Shown here piece by piece: positions 1-7,273 of a stretch of DNA of 14,948 bases; within the stretch, counting starts at the first letter, position 1, and the number at the start of each line of letters is the position of its first letter. The translations under genes and the position numbers were made by a program. Source of the stretch: JAYZBC01 sp036339375 (GTDB lineage Bacteria > Pseudomonadota > Alphaproteobacteria > MPNO01 > UBA2964); the NCBI GenBank assembly GCA_036339375.1, contig JAYZBC010000052.1, positions 1-14,948 on the forward strand. Direction: 5' to 3'. The notes under the pieces are model-generated. The model was not told where the DNA came from, did not search any database, and saw nothing but the letters and a program-made list of their open reading frames with translations.

Positions 1-632
1 GAGTAAAAATGATTTTTGGTGAGGGGTGGCATACAGATTCCCCGTTTTTAGCGTGTCCGCCAGCAATAAGCATGCTGTATGGAGTGGATATACCACCTTA
101 TGGTGGCGATACAATCTGGGCCAATACGGAACTCGCTTACGATTACCTCAGCGAAATTATGAAAAACATGCTGGCTCCGTTGAAGGTTCATATGTCTGCC
201 ATTGGCGTAGTCCAAAAGATAGATCAGACCAATCGCGAGGATGGGGAGCCGGTGACTAATATTAACTCTGAAAGGAACTCAGGACAGACCAAAATAGGTA
301 GTATGGATATTGAACTCGAAAGGCAATCAATGATAGAGGGAAGTTATCACCCTTTAGTGCGTACCCATCCAGTGACAGGAAAAAAATCTCTTTACGTTGA
401 AGCAACTTACTCGCAAGGGTTAGAAGGTATGACTGAGGAAGAGGCCAAGCCAATTCTTGACTTTTTAGTTGCCCATATAACTCAGGCATCGTTTACTTGT
501 CGCCTCCATTGGAAAAAGAATACCTTTGTTGTTTGGGACAACCGCAGTTGTCTCCATCACGCTTTCAATGACTATGACGGGTATCGCCGCGAGATGTATA
601 GAACTACTGTATTAGGTGAGAAACCAACTTAA
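1..632 (+). CDS. TauD/TfdA-family 2-oxoglutarate dioxygenase, C-terminal part (5' end outside window)
   Basis: Non-haem Fe(II)/2-oxoglutarate dioxygenase of the TauD/TfdA family, cytoplasmic. The reading frame is open to the left edge: codons at 3 and 6 precede the ATG at 9, so that ATG is internal, not the start. The iron ligands are visible: the HxD pair in WHTD (His codon 30, Asp codon 36) and the distal His in LHHAFNDY (codon 555). The Arg codons at 588 and 600 fall 11 and 15 residues after that His, the spacing of R266 (2-oxoglutarate) and R270 in E. coli TauD. About 210 residues are present against roughly 280-300 in the family, so perhaps 70-90 N-terminal residues lie outside. Substrate is unknown: taurine, other sulfonates, or aryloxy or aliphatic acids are all used by family members. 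The next gene downstream is a binding protein of the NMT1 type, which is compatible with but does not prove a sulfonate role. Confidence 0.9.
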   Translation, partial: VKMIFGEGWHTDSPFLACPPAISMLYGVDIPPYGGDTIWANTELAYDYLSEIMKNMLAPLKVHMSAIGVVQKIDQTNREDGEPVTNINSERNSGQTKIGSMDIELERQSMIEGSYHPLVRTHPVTGKKSLYVEATYSQGLEGMTEEEAKPILDFLVAHITQASFTCRLHWKKNTFVVWDNRSCLHHAFNDYDGYRREMYRTTVLGEKPT

Positions 633-664
633 CCAAACGAAAAATTTTAACATTGGGTATTTAA

Positions 665-686
665 AGAATTCCTGAAAAAGAATTCT
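665..686. promoter_or_regulatory. Perfect 7-bp inverted repeat between dioxygenase and binding-protein gene
   Basis: AGAATTC and GAATTCT are separated by 8 bases (672-679). A TATAAA lies immediately after at 688-693, without a recognisable -35. The repeat could be an operator for the binding-protein gene or a weak hairpin ending the dioxygenase transcript. No T-tract follows, so I favour the regulatory reading, with low confidence. Confidence 0.25.
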
Positions 687-735
687 GTATAAATACTAAA
701 ATTAGAATAAGCCTTTTTAGGAGAAATTTATTTAA

Positions 736-1659
736 ATGCTTATAGCTGCAGTTGATCTAGTAAGTAATACTTGCTTTCCCGCTCTGGCCGCAGAAGAGCT
801 TGGGTTTTTTAAGGAAGAAGGTCTCGACGTTCAAATAGAGTTGGTCCCAATGCTAGGTGCAACAAAGGCGCTCCGTAACGGCAGCGCCGATGCAATGATA
901 GCAGGGTCGGTTCACGATCTCCTTACAGAATTTAAAAACTGGGAGGGCGCTAAGCTGACAGTAGCACTGTCACAAGGGACGCCATGGGTACTCACAGTTC
1001 GAGCTGACCTTGAGGCTCCTCGCGGCAATTTGGAACCCCTCCGAGGTTTGCGGCTGACCGCTGCGGAGGGCCCAGATCTGGTCTTTAAACAATTATTGCT
1101 TAAAGGAGGTTTGGATCCACAACGCGACTTAGAGATTTTGGAATTGCCCGGTGCACAAGAACGACATGTGTCTTTTGGTGTATTTGCTGCACAAGCACTT
1201 CAAGATGGAAAAATTGACGGGTTTTGGTCTAATGCAATGGGTGCGGAAACAGCGGTATCCGGTGGCTTTGGCAAAATTCATGTTGATGTTAGGCGTGGTG
1301 ATGATCCTAGTGAAATCCGTTTTTCTACATTCGCGGGTCTAGCGACGACAGACAAATATATTTCTAAAGAGCCCCTTGCGATTGATGCAGCCGTGCGCGC
1401 TATTGTAAGTGCCCAAAAAGCCCTACGGGAAGAACCTTCATTGGCACAAGTTGTTGGTGAGAAAAAATTTCCACCTGAATCTTCTGCCTTAATTTCAAAA
1501 ATTGTTGAACGTGATGCTGAGTTCTACAATCCAGTAATTTCTGAGACGGCAATCAATAACCTCAATTCTTTTGCACAAACAATTGGTCATCTGCATAGTC
1601 CAGTATCCTATGACAATGTGGTTGCAACTCGTTGTTGTAAACTTTGGACGGGTGATTAA
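736..1659 (+). CDS. NMT1/SsuA-like substrate-binding protein without signal peptide
   Basis: 307-residue type 2 periplasmic-binding-fold protein of the NMT1/THI5/SsuA group. These normally deliver sulfonates, nitrate, pyrimidine precursors or aromatic acids to an ABC importer. The family look is seen in the N-terminal AEELGFFKEEGLDVQIE stretch (about residues 19-35), the ADAMIAG segment near residue 51, and the later KIDGFW segment. The start is unambiguous: AGGAG at 719-723, ATG at 736, and an in-frame TAA directly before it at 733-735. No signal peptide or lipobox can therefore be present, which is odd for a transporter component. No permease or ATPase gene lies in the window. It may be a cytoplasmic ligand-binding protein or enzyme rather than a transport protein, or use a permease through an unrecognised export route. 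Ligand unknown. Confidence 0.8.
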   Translation: MLIAAVDLVSNTCFPALAAEELGFFKEEGLDVQIELVPMLGATKALRNGSADAMIAGSVHDLLTEFKNWEGAKLTVALSQGTPWVLTVRADLEAPRGNLEPLRGLRLTAAEGPDLVFKQLLLKGGLDPQRDLEILELPGAQERHVSFGVFAAQALQDGKIDGFWSNAMGAETAVSGGFGKIHVDVRRGDDPSEIRFSTFAGLATTDKYISKEPLAIDAAVRAIVSAQKALREEPSLAQVVGEKKFPPESSALISKIVERDAEFYNPVISETAINNLNSFAQTIGHLHSPVSYDNVVATRCCKLWTGD

Positions 1660-1730
1660 ATATTCTTGAGGAAAAGCCAAGTGTTCCCAACGTGTATACT
1701 AAAAATGAAAACTCAAATTTATTTTGGGGG

Positions 1731-1771
1731 AAAGTTGGGGGACAATACCAAACTTTTCTTTTTAAATTTTT
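1731..1771 (+). terminator. Possible rho-independent terminator after the binding-protein gene
   Basis: AAAGTTGG (1731-1738) can pair with CCAAACTTT (1748-1756) with one bulged A. The hairpin is followed by a T-rich run at 1757-1771 interrupted by AAA. It sits 72 bases after the stop codon. The stem is short and AT-rich, so this is tentative. Confidence 0.35.
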
Positions 1772-1804
1772 AAGACATTTTGGACATTAAAATTTGAAAA
1801 ACTC

Positions 1805-1834
1805 TTGTTTTGATAATTTTTGGGTAGTTATAAT
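1805..1834 (+). promoter_or_regulatory. Candidate sigma70-type promoter for the acidic repeat protein
   Basis: A perfect TATAAT at 1829-1834 is preceded at 18 bases by TTGTTT (1805-1810), only three matches to a -35 consensus. Transcription would begin about 1841, close to the GGAG at 1847-1850 and the ATG at 1860, giving a very short leader. In such AT-rich spacers a chance -10 is possible. Confidence 0.35.
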
Positions 1835-1859
1835 TTTGAAAACTTTGGAGATGTAATTT

Positions 1860-2372
1860 ATGAGCGAGCCACTAGAACGGGACGAGGTAATTGAACTTTT
1901 GAATGCCCTTGGTAGCGAAGAGGATGAAGATGCTTTGTCAGCAGCCCGTGCTCTACATTCGAAAATTGCCCAAGCAAGTTTGAGTTGGGATGAATTACTT
2001 GTTGGAGATGAAAACGAAGAAAACCAATCAGAACAAAACGATCAACCGCTTAGTGAAAATTTTGAAGATGAAGCGGAAATTGGAGAAAACCAATCAGAAA
2101 AAAAAGATCAACCGCCTAGCGAAGATTTTGAAGATGAAGGGGAGATTGAAGAAAGTTCCTCAATACCTACTGAAACGGTAGACGACGTACCTTCTGTTGA
2201 TAATCCAGAGACTTTGACTCTGATAGAAAAACTCCTCAAGCGTGAAGGGAATTCCAATGATTTGCGCGAAGAACTCGAGGGTTACAAAATAGATATATCC
2301 AATGGAGAATTTGAAGTTAGCGACCATAAATATGTGAAAGCTCTATATTTGAGACTGATGAAGGGTAAATAA
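1860..2372 (+). CDS. Acidic hypothetical protein with a 22-residue tandem repeat
   Basis: 170-residue, strongly acidic, probably cytoplasmic protein in three parts. Residues about 7-50 look helical and end in a SWDELL motif. This resembles the short 'xGLxWxDL' helical segment common in alphaproteobacterial hypothetical proteins. Residues 54-97 are two copies of a 22-residue Glu/Asp/Gln-rich unit, almost certainly disordered. Residues about 115-170 are predicted helical (LIEKLL, REELEGY, KYVKALYLRL) and look like a conserved C-terminal domain. There is no signal peptide, membrane segment or catalytic motif. GGAG at 1847-1850 sits 9 bases before the ATG. It has its own candidate promoter and stands alone between enzyme genes, so context gives no role. 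I do not recognise a named family. The two folded ends joined by a variable acidic linker suggest a protein-protein or nucleic-acid-associated adaptor, which is speculation. Confidence 0.75.
   Translation: MSEPLERDEVIELLNALGSEEDEDALSAARALHSKIAQASLSWDELLVGDENEENQSEQNDQPLSENFEDEAEIGENQSEKKDQPPSEDFEDEGEIEESSSIPTETVDDVPSVDNPETLTLIEKLLKREGNSNDLREELEGYKIDISNGEFEVSDHKYVKALYLRLMKGK
2019..2150 (+). repeat. Two-copy 66-bp in-frame tandem repeat
   Basis: Unit 1 spans 2019-2084 and unit 2 spans 2085-2150. By eye they differ at 8 of 66 positions. Each encodes a 22-residue unit beginning ENQSE and containing FEDE. The high nucleotide identity, including silent positions, points to a fairly recent duplication inside the linker of the acidic protein. 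Confidence 0.9.
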
Positions 2373-2480
2373 ATACTGTCTTCTCATACATTTCTTCTCG
2401 AGGTCACAATTGTTAATGGAGTATTTCTTACTTAATTTTCAGTCTCTTTGGCTGATAAAAATTTTATTTGAAATTTAGTA

Positions 2481-2513
2481 TATAAAGAGGCTTGACCCAA
2501 ATCAGCCGTCAAG
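2481..2513. promoter_or_regulatory. TATAAA box and 6-bp inverted repeat upstream of the monooxygenase
   Basis: A TATAAA at 2481-2486 is followed at about the expected transcription start by CTTGAC (2491-2496) and its exact inverted copy GTCAAG (2508-2513), 11 bases apart. The arrangement is that of an operator overlapping a start site. No convincing -35 is present. A hairpin terminator for the preceding gene is the alternative, since a T/C-rich run follows. Confidence 0.25.
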
Positions 2514-2571
2514 TTTAGCTTTCTTTTCATATGGACATTAGTTGTTCCAATTGTGGTTTTTGGTTAACCGA

Positions 2572-2577
2572 GAGGAG
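2572..2577 (+). promoter_or_regulatory. Ribosome binding site deciding a GTG start at 2587
   Basis: GAGGAG lies 9 bases before a GTG at 2587. This in-frame GTG is favoured over the TTG at 2542, which has no Shine-Dalgarno sequence and would add 15 residues not expected before the FAD-binding strand. Confidence 0.7.
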
Positions 2578-2586
2578 CGAAAAGGC

Positions 2587-4233
2587 GTGTCAAAAGCCAG
2601 TCGTGGTTTACATTCGGTTGATGTGGTTATTGTTGGTGCCGGTTTCTCTGGGCTTTACCTCCTGCATAAACTACGCAAACAGGGTTTCTCTACACGAGTA
2701 TTTGAACGTGGAAGCGATGTTGGTGGAACGTGGTACTGGAACCGTTATCCTGGTGCACGTTGTGATGTGGAGAGTATGCAATACTCATATTCTTTTGACC
2801 AAACATTACAGCAGGATTGGAGTTGGGCTGAAAAATATGCGGCGCAGCCGGAAATTTTGGCCTATTTAAATCATGTAGCTGATCGGTTTAATTTACGCAA
2901 AGATATAGACTTTGATACGGAAGTCACATCGGCTCATTTTGATGAAGAGTTATCTTGCTGGAACATAAAAACCAACGTCTCTGGCCATGTTTGGACACAA
3001 TTTTTCATTATGGCAACTGGCTGTATTTCTACGCCCCAAACACCCAAAATTAAGGGCCTTTCCGTTTATCAGGGTAAAACCTATCACACTGGTGCTTGGC
3101 CTCATGAGAAAGTGGACTTCACTGGTCAACGAATAGCAGTGATAGGCACAGGTTCTTCGGGTATCCAGTCTATTCCGGTTTTAGCGAAAGAAGCTGACCA
3201 CGTTATTGTATTTCAGCGGACCCCTCATTGGTCGGTACCCGCGAGGAATGTGCCGATGACAGATGAATATGAAAAGGAGTGGAAAGCGGATTACGCTGTC
3301 AGGCGCCAGGAAATGCGTTACACCGTTAGTGGCAGTTTAAAAAAATTGAAATCTTTAGATGTTTCAGCCCTTTCTGTTACCGAAAAAGAACGCGAAGAAA
3401 TTTTTCGTGAGCGTTGGGAAGCTGGCGGCATGACCTATCTTAGATCCTTCAATGATCTCTTGACGGAACAAGAGGCAAATGACACAGCGGCTGAATATGT
3501 TCGTGAAAGAATTAGGAGTGTTGTTAAAGACCCGGCGATTGCTGAGCTCCTTGCGCCGAAGACCTATCCGATAGGAACGAAACGACTTTGTCTGGATACA
3601 AATTATTACGAAACCTTTAATCGCGATAATGTCGAGTTGGTTGATATCAGTAGTCAACCTATCGAACTGATGACGCCAACTGGATTACAGGCTAATGGCC
3701 GGAATTTTGAATTTGATAGTGTCATCTTTGCGATTGGTTTTGATGCTATGACGGGGACCCTTTTTAATGTAGATATCCGGGGCAGAAAAGGCCGGGTGCT
3801 AAAAGACAAGTGGTGTGCTGGACCGCGTACCTATCTAGGTCTTATGTCTGCTGATTTTCCAAACATGTTTATGATTACAGGACCCGGCAGTCCCTCAGTT
3901 AAAAGCAATATGCTTACCTCCATAGAGCAGCATGTGGAATTTGTGGTGGATGGCCTTACATTCTTGCGCGATAATGATTTAGAGGTAATTGAACCAGAAC
4001 TGAAAGCGGAGGATAGGTGGGTTGATCACGTACAAGAGGCAGCAAATGCGACCCTTTTTCCGCACGCAAATTCCTGGTACATGGGAGCAAATATACCCGG
4101 AAAACCGCGTCTCTTTATGCCGTATATAGGGGGTGTAGGAAAATATCGTAAAATATGCGAGGAGATTGTAGACGAAGGATACCGGGGTTTTAGGTTTCAA
4201 GCGAAAAATTCGGGTGTCGCCGCTGCAGAATAA
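2587..4233 (+). CDS. Type I Baeyer-Villiger monooxygenase (cyclohexanone-monooxygenase-like)
   Basis: 548-residue FAD- and NADPH-dependent flavoprotein that inserts oxygen next to a ketone to give an ester or lactone; cytoplasmic. With the GTG start, the first Rossmann motif GAGFSG is at residues 17-22. The GGTWYWNRYPG block follows at about 46-56 and the ATG motif at 143-145. The Baeyer-Villiger fingerprint YxGxxxHTxxWP is at 161-172 and the NADPH-binding GTGSSG at 187-192. Near the C terminus the SWYMGANIPGKPR segment is that of cyclohexanone and phenylacetone monooxygenases. Length fits the family (about 540). All hallmark residues appear intact, so it should be active. Substrate cannot be told from sequence. 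The alpha/beta hydrolase at 5053-5919 on the same strand could open the resulting ester, though an unrelated gene lies between. An N-oxidising or sulfoxidising role is less likely given the fingerprint. Confidence 0.93.
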   Translation: MSKASRGLHSVDVVIVGAGFSGLYLLHKLRKQGFSTRVFERGSDVGGTWYWNRYPGARCDVESMQYSYSFDQTLQQDWSWAEKYAAQPEILAYLNHVADRFNLRKDIDFDTEVTSAHFDEELSCWNIKTNVSGHVWTQFFIMATGCISTPQTPKIKGLSVYQGKTYHTGAWPHEKVDFTGQRIAVIGTGSSGIQSIPVLAKEADHVIVFQRTPHWSVPARNVPMTDEYEKEWKADYAVRRQEMRYTVSGSLKKLKSLDVSALSVTEKEREEIFRERWEAGGMTYLRSFNDLLTEQEANDTAAEYVRERIRSVVKDPAIAELLAPKTYPIGTKRLCLDTNYYETFNRDNVELVDISSQPIELMTPTGLQANGRNFEFDSVIFAIGFDAMTGTLFNVDIRGRKGRVLKDKWCAGPRTYLGLMSADFPNMFMITGPGSPSVKSNMLTSIEQHVEFVVDGLTFLRDNDLEVIEPELKAEDRWVDHVQEAANATLFPHANSWYMGANIPGKPRLFMPYIGGVGKYRKICEEIVDEGYRGFRFQAKNSGVAAAE

Positions 4234-4330
4234 TTTGATAATAAAAACGGGAATTATTGGTGAATTTTCAAGATGTTCAGTTTTTAACTGACCAAAAAAA
4301 TCCAGAGGCTTTTCACTAAAAAGGAAAACC

Positions 4331-4933
4331 ATGGAACCCAAAACTATCAGAAGCATTATTAAGTCAGCACAAAAACTGAAAGAGGAAGGTGATTTGCTTG
4401 GCGCGTTTGCACTCTTCTGGATAGCATTTGAAGGGCTGGTGTTTAGGGTTGCAATCAAAGCTTTGTGGATGCGGGGTGTCTCGGTGAGAAATTCTCAAAA
4501 ATTTTTCCGTGTTCACCGGACGGAAAAATTGGACGACCTTGTAACTCGTTGCTGTGGTGTACACCAAGGTAAAAATATTTCGTTTATCCAGTCCGTTCTG
4601 AAATTACGCTCATTGCGTAATCAGTTATTTCATACTGGGTCAGCTCCTGATATTCGATCCCTGAAATCCGCTCTTGATCTTCTGTCATTGGCACTAAATA
4701 AACCTTCAAACATGTTCAGTCATTTAACTGTGAAAACTCCAGAAGGCCAAATTTCCATCGGAAATCCTTTAGAAAATTTACGGGGAAAAAAGCGTAGGTT
4801 TCATGTTTCTGCAAAACCAGCAAATGAAATGATAGAAGGACAAAGAGAATTTCTCTTTCGGATTGAGCAACGAAAATCGGCACCCTTAACGAGGCAACAA
4901 ATTGATAGCCTCTTAAGTAGTTACCGGGGTTAA
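4331..4933 (+). CDS. HEPN-like hypothetical protein (R-x4-H motif)
   Basis: 200-residue soluble protein without signal peptide or membrane segment. Residues about 7-48 form helices rich in aromatic residues (AFALFWIAFEGL). A second helical part contains RNQLFH at residues 96-101, an R-x4-H motif in the position expected of HEPN domains. HEPN proteins include metal-independent RNases of toxin-antitoxin, CRISPR and abortive-infection systems, but also many non-nucleolytic members. Residues about 130-200 are basic and unrecognised. The ATG is preceded by AAGGA at 4321-4325. No MNT nucleotidyltransferase or other antitoxin gene is adjacent: the neighbours are a BVMO (97 bp upstream) and a hydrolase (119 bp downstream). 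The HEPN call rests on one motif plus helical pattern. It could be another all-helical family with a chance R-x4-H. Confidence 0.6.
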   Translation: MEPKTIRSIIKSAQKLKEEGDLLGAFALFWIAFEGLVFRVAIKALWMRGVSVRNSQKFFRVHRTEKLDDLVTRCCGVHQGKNISFIQSVLKLRSLRNQLFHTGSAPDIRSLKSALDLLSLALNKPSNMFSHLTVKTPEGQISIGNPLENLRGKKRRFHVSAKPANEMIEGQREFLFRIEQRKSAPLTRQQIDSLLSSYRG

Positions 4934-5052
4934 TATTTTTCTTTTTCTTTTTCAAGAATGCACGATTTTACCCAACCAAAGACCAGGAGACGCTGTGTTT
5001 TTGATAACCACCGCTGGAGACAAAATTCTAAAAAATAAAATTAGGAAATACA

Positions 5053-5919
5053 TTGAAGAACATTAACAAAGTTTATAGGGAATTCGATCAAGTAACTTTA
5101 GACCGAGAATATTCTATTCGTTTTACAGTCCCAAGTATTGATCCATTTTTAGCCGATTATGCACGCCTGAGCGCAGAGGCACGATCAATGTGTAAGTGTC
5201 TTGAAGACGTTTCGTATGGTCAACATCCGGATGAAATCCTCGATATTTTTCCAGCTGGTGTTAACGCTCCTGTCTTTGTGTATTTTCACGGTGGGTACTG
5301 GAGGATGCTTAGCCAAAAAGAATCCTCCTTCATGGCCCCGTGTTTTGTTAAACAAGGTGTCGCAACTGTAGCCGTTAACTATTCACTAGCCCCAGGCGCC
5401 TCAATTGATACGATAGTGCGTCAATGCCACGATGCTATCGGATGGATTTGGCATAACGCTCGCGATTTCGGAGGTGATCCAAACCGGATTTATGTTTGTG
5501 GGTCCTCAGCGGGCGGACATTTGACGGGCATGATGGTTTCTGGAGGTTGGCAACCAAAAAGAAAATTACCTCTAAATGTGGTGAAAGGTGGGGTGCCTTT
5601 GAGTGGGTTACATGACTTGGAGCCAATCCGCCTGTCAAACATAAACGAGTGGATCCAAATGGATGAAGCTGCAGCTCGAAGGAACAGCCCTATTCACAAT
5701 TTGCCAGATTTTGGTTGTCCATTGATCATTTCTTTTGGTGCCTCGGAGACATCAGAATTTAAACGCCAAAGTAGAATTCTTTATAAAGCGTGGCAACGAA
5801 TGGACTGGTCTGTGGAATCTTTTGAGCATGATACACGTAATCATTTTGACCTAGTTTTTGATCTTTGCGATGAAACTAGTCTTTTGGGACTGAAAGTATT
5901 CAACATGATCAAGGGATAA
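5053..5919 (+). CDS. Alpha/beta hydrolase, kynurenine-formamidase-like
   Basis: 288-residue serine hydrolase of the alpha/beta fold, close in layout to arylformamidase-like and carboxylesterase proteins. The oxyanion segment FHGGYWR is at residues 78-84. The nucleophile elbow GSSAGG is at 150-155 with Ser152 as nucleophile. An acidic site lies in GASETSEF (Glu232 or Glu235), and the catalytic His is His264 in NHFDLV. The N-terminal VYREFDQVTLDREY pattern (residues 7-20) matches the full-length family start, which supports the TTG at 5053 preceded by TTAGGA at 5041-5046. Cytoplasmic, no signal peptide. It could hydrolyse an amide or an ester. Downstream of a BVMO, an ester or lactone substrate is plausible. 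True kynurenine formamidase activity is not supported by other tryptophan-degradation genes here. Confidence 0.85.
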   Translation: MKNINKVYREFDQVTLDREYSIRFTVPSIDPFLADYARLSAEARSMCKCLEDVSYGQHPDEILDIFPAGVNAPVFVYFHGGYWRMLSQKESSFMAPCFVKQGVATVAVNYSLAPGASIDTIVRQCHDAIGWIWHNARDFGGDPNRIYVCGSSAGGHLTGMMVSGGWQPKRKLPLNVVKGGVPLSGLHDLEPIRLSNINEWIQMDEAAARRNSPIHNLPDFGCPLIISFGASETSEFKRQSRILYKAWQRMDWSVESFEHDTRNHFDLVFDLCDETSLLGLKVFNMIKG

Positions 5920-6066
5920 TTTTTGTGTTTTCTCGCAAATGTCTAGAGGTTTTTTCAGTCTAGTCTCTCTCGAAATTAATCAGGGGATTGTTTGAAGCTT
6001 TAACTGAAGTGTTTTTAAACTGTTGAACAAAAATCAAAATGCAAAACTTTCAAGGAATTTTGAGTC

Positions 6067-7218
6067 ATGCAAGGACATACAAAACGTATATTGACAACTC
6101 ATGTAGGAAGCCTCCCCCGAACTGTCGAGGTACTCAATGCCATGAAAGCCAGGTTAAGTGGAAAGCAATTTAGTGAAAAGTTATATAAAGATGAAGTAAA
6201 CAAAGGCGTTCGCAGTTTAGTTAAGATGCAGGCAAATCTAGGTATTGATGTGGTGGCAGATGGTGAAATGTCCAAATCAGGGTTTTTTACATATATCGAA
6301 GAAAGGATGGAAGGGTTTGAACCCCGTAAGGAAGAACATTTTAGAATGTTTGAGGCAGAAATAGATGCTTTTCCAGAATACTACGAGGAATATTTCAAAC
6401 GCGCCATGTTGGGTGGCACCATTGTTAAGATGTTTCCTATGTATTGTGTGGGCCCCGTTTCTTATAAAGGTCACGAAGCTGTAAAACGGGATATACAAAA
6501 CCTCAAAATTGCTCTTGAAGCCGTTGAAGTTGAGGGAGCCTTTATGCCAGCAGTAGCTCCAGCTGGTGTAGGATATAATGAGTATTACAATACAGAAGAA
6601 GAGTTTGCTGAAGCCGTTGCTGAAGCACTCCGGACAGAGTATGAGGCAATTGTAAAAGCCGGTTTTTTACTTCAGATTGATGATCCATTCCTTTGTGATA
6701 TTCTGGTTGATCCAACATTGGACGAGATCGAAAAAGACCGAAAAGCGAATACCTATGTAGAGGCCATAAACTACAGCGTCCGCAATATTGACCGTCAAAA
6801 AATTCGTTTTCATACGTGCTATGGTATTAATGAGGGACCAAGAATACACGAGGCTCCTATGAAACAGGTCGCCGAATATATGCTGAAGATTAAGGCCGGA
6901 GGGTATTCTTTTGAGGCCGCCAATCCTCGTCATGAACACGAATACCATATTTGGGAAGACATAAAACTGGACGATGGTGTGGCTTTAATACCCGGCGTAA
7001 TTACGCATGCCAGCAATATCGTTGAACACCCAGAGTTGATAGCGGAGCGTTTAGTTCGATTTGTTAAATTGGTTGGCAGGGAGAATGTAATTGCTGGGTC
7101 AGACTGCGGTTTTTCTTCCCAAGCCTGCTATCACACTGAAGTTCATCCGAAAGTGATATGGGCTAAGTTTGAAGCAATGGTAAAAGGGGCAAAAATTGCC
7201 ACCGAAATGCTTTGGTAA
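6067..7218 (+). CDS. MetE C-terminal-type zinc methyl/thiol transferase (cobalamin-independent methionine synthase II family)
   Basis: 383-residue TIM-barrel protein of the family containing the catalytic half of MetE and the epoxyalkane:coenzyme M transferases. The HVGSLPR segment is near residues 12-18 and DGEMSKSGFF at about 65-74. The zinc site is seen as His249-x-Cys251 (HTCYG) and Cys347 (SDCGF), with Glu283 a likely further ligand. It lacks the N-terminal half of full MetE and has insertions typical of stand-alone paralogues common in soil and marine bacteria. Such paralogues often do not make methionine. They may transfer methyl or alkyl groups from other donors to a thiol. AAGGA at 6052-6056 precedes the ATG. 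Same strand as the BVMO and hydrolase, 147 bp downstream, so a shared catabolic pathway is possible but unproven. Confidence 0.85.
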   Translation: MQGHTKRILTTHVGSLPRTVEVLNAMKARLSGKQFSEKLYKDEVNKGVRSLVKMQANLGIDVVADGEMSKSGFFTYIEERMEGFEPRKEEHFRMFEAEIDAFPEYYEEYFKRAMLGGTIVKMFPMYCVGPVSYKGHEAVKRDIQNLKIALEAVEVEGAFMPAVAPAGVGYNEYYNTEEEFAEAVAEALRTEYEAIVKAGFLLQIDDPFLCDILVDPTLDEIEKDRKANTYVEAINYSVRNIDRQKIRFHTCYGINEGPRIHEAPMKQVAEYMLKIKAGGYSFEAANPRHEHEYHIWEDIKLDDGVALIPGVITHASNIVEHPELIAERLVRFVKLVGRENVIAGSDCGFSSQACYHTEVHPKVIWAKFEAMVKGAKIATEMLW

Positions 7219-7273
7219 GCATTCCTGAAGGTGTTTTTAAAAATTCAGTTATTGATACAGAATTCTCAAACTC

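Noticed and set aside
4277..4291. 6-bp hairpin TCAGTT/AACTGA after the BVMO gene
   Set aside because: The stem is short, the loop is 3 bases, and it is followed by CCAAAAAAA and not by a T-tract, so it is not a credible terminator.
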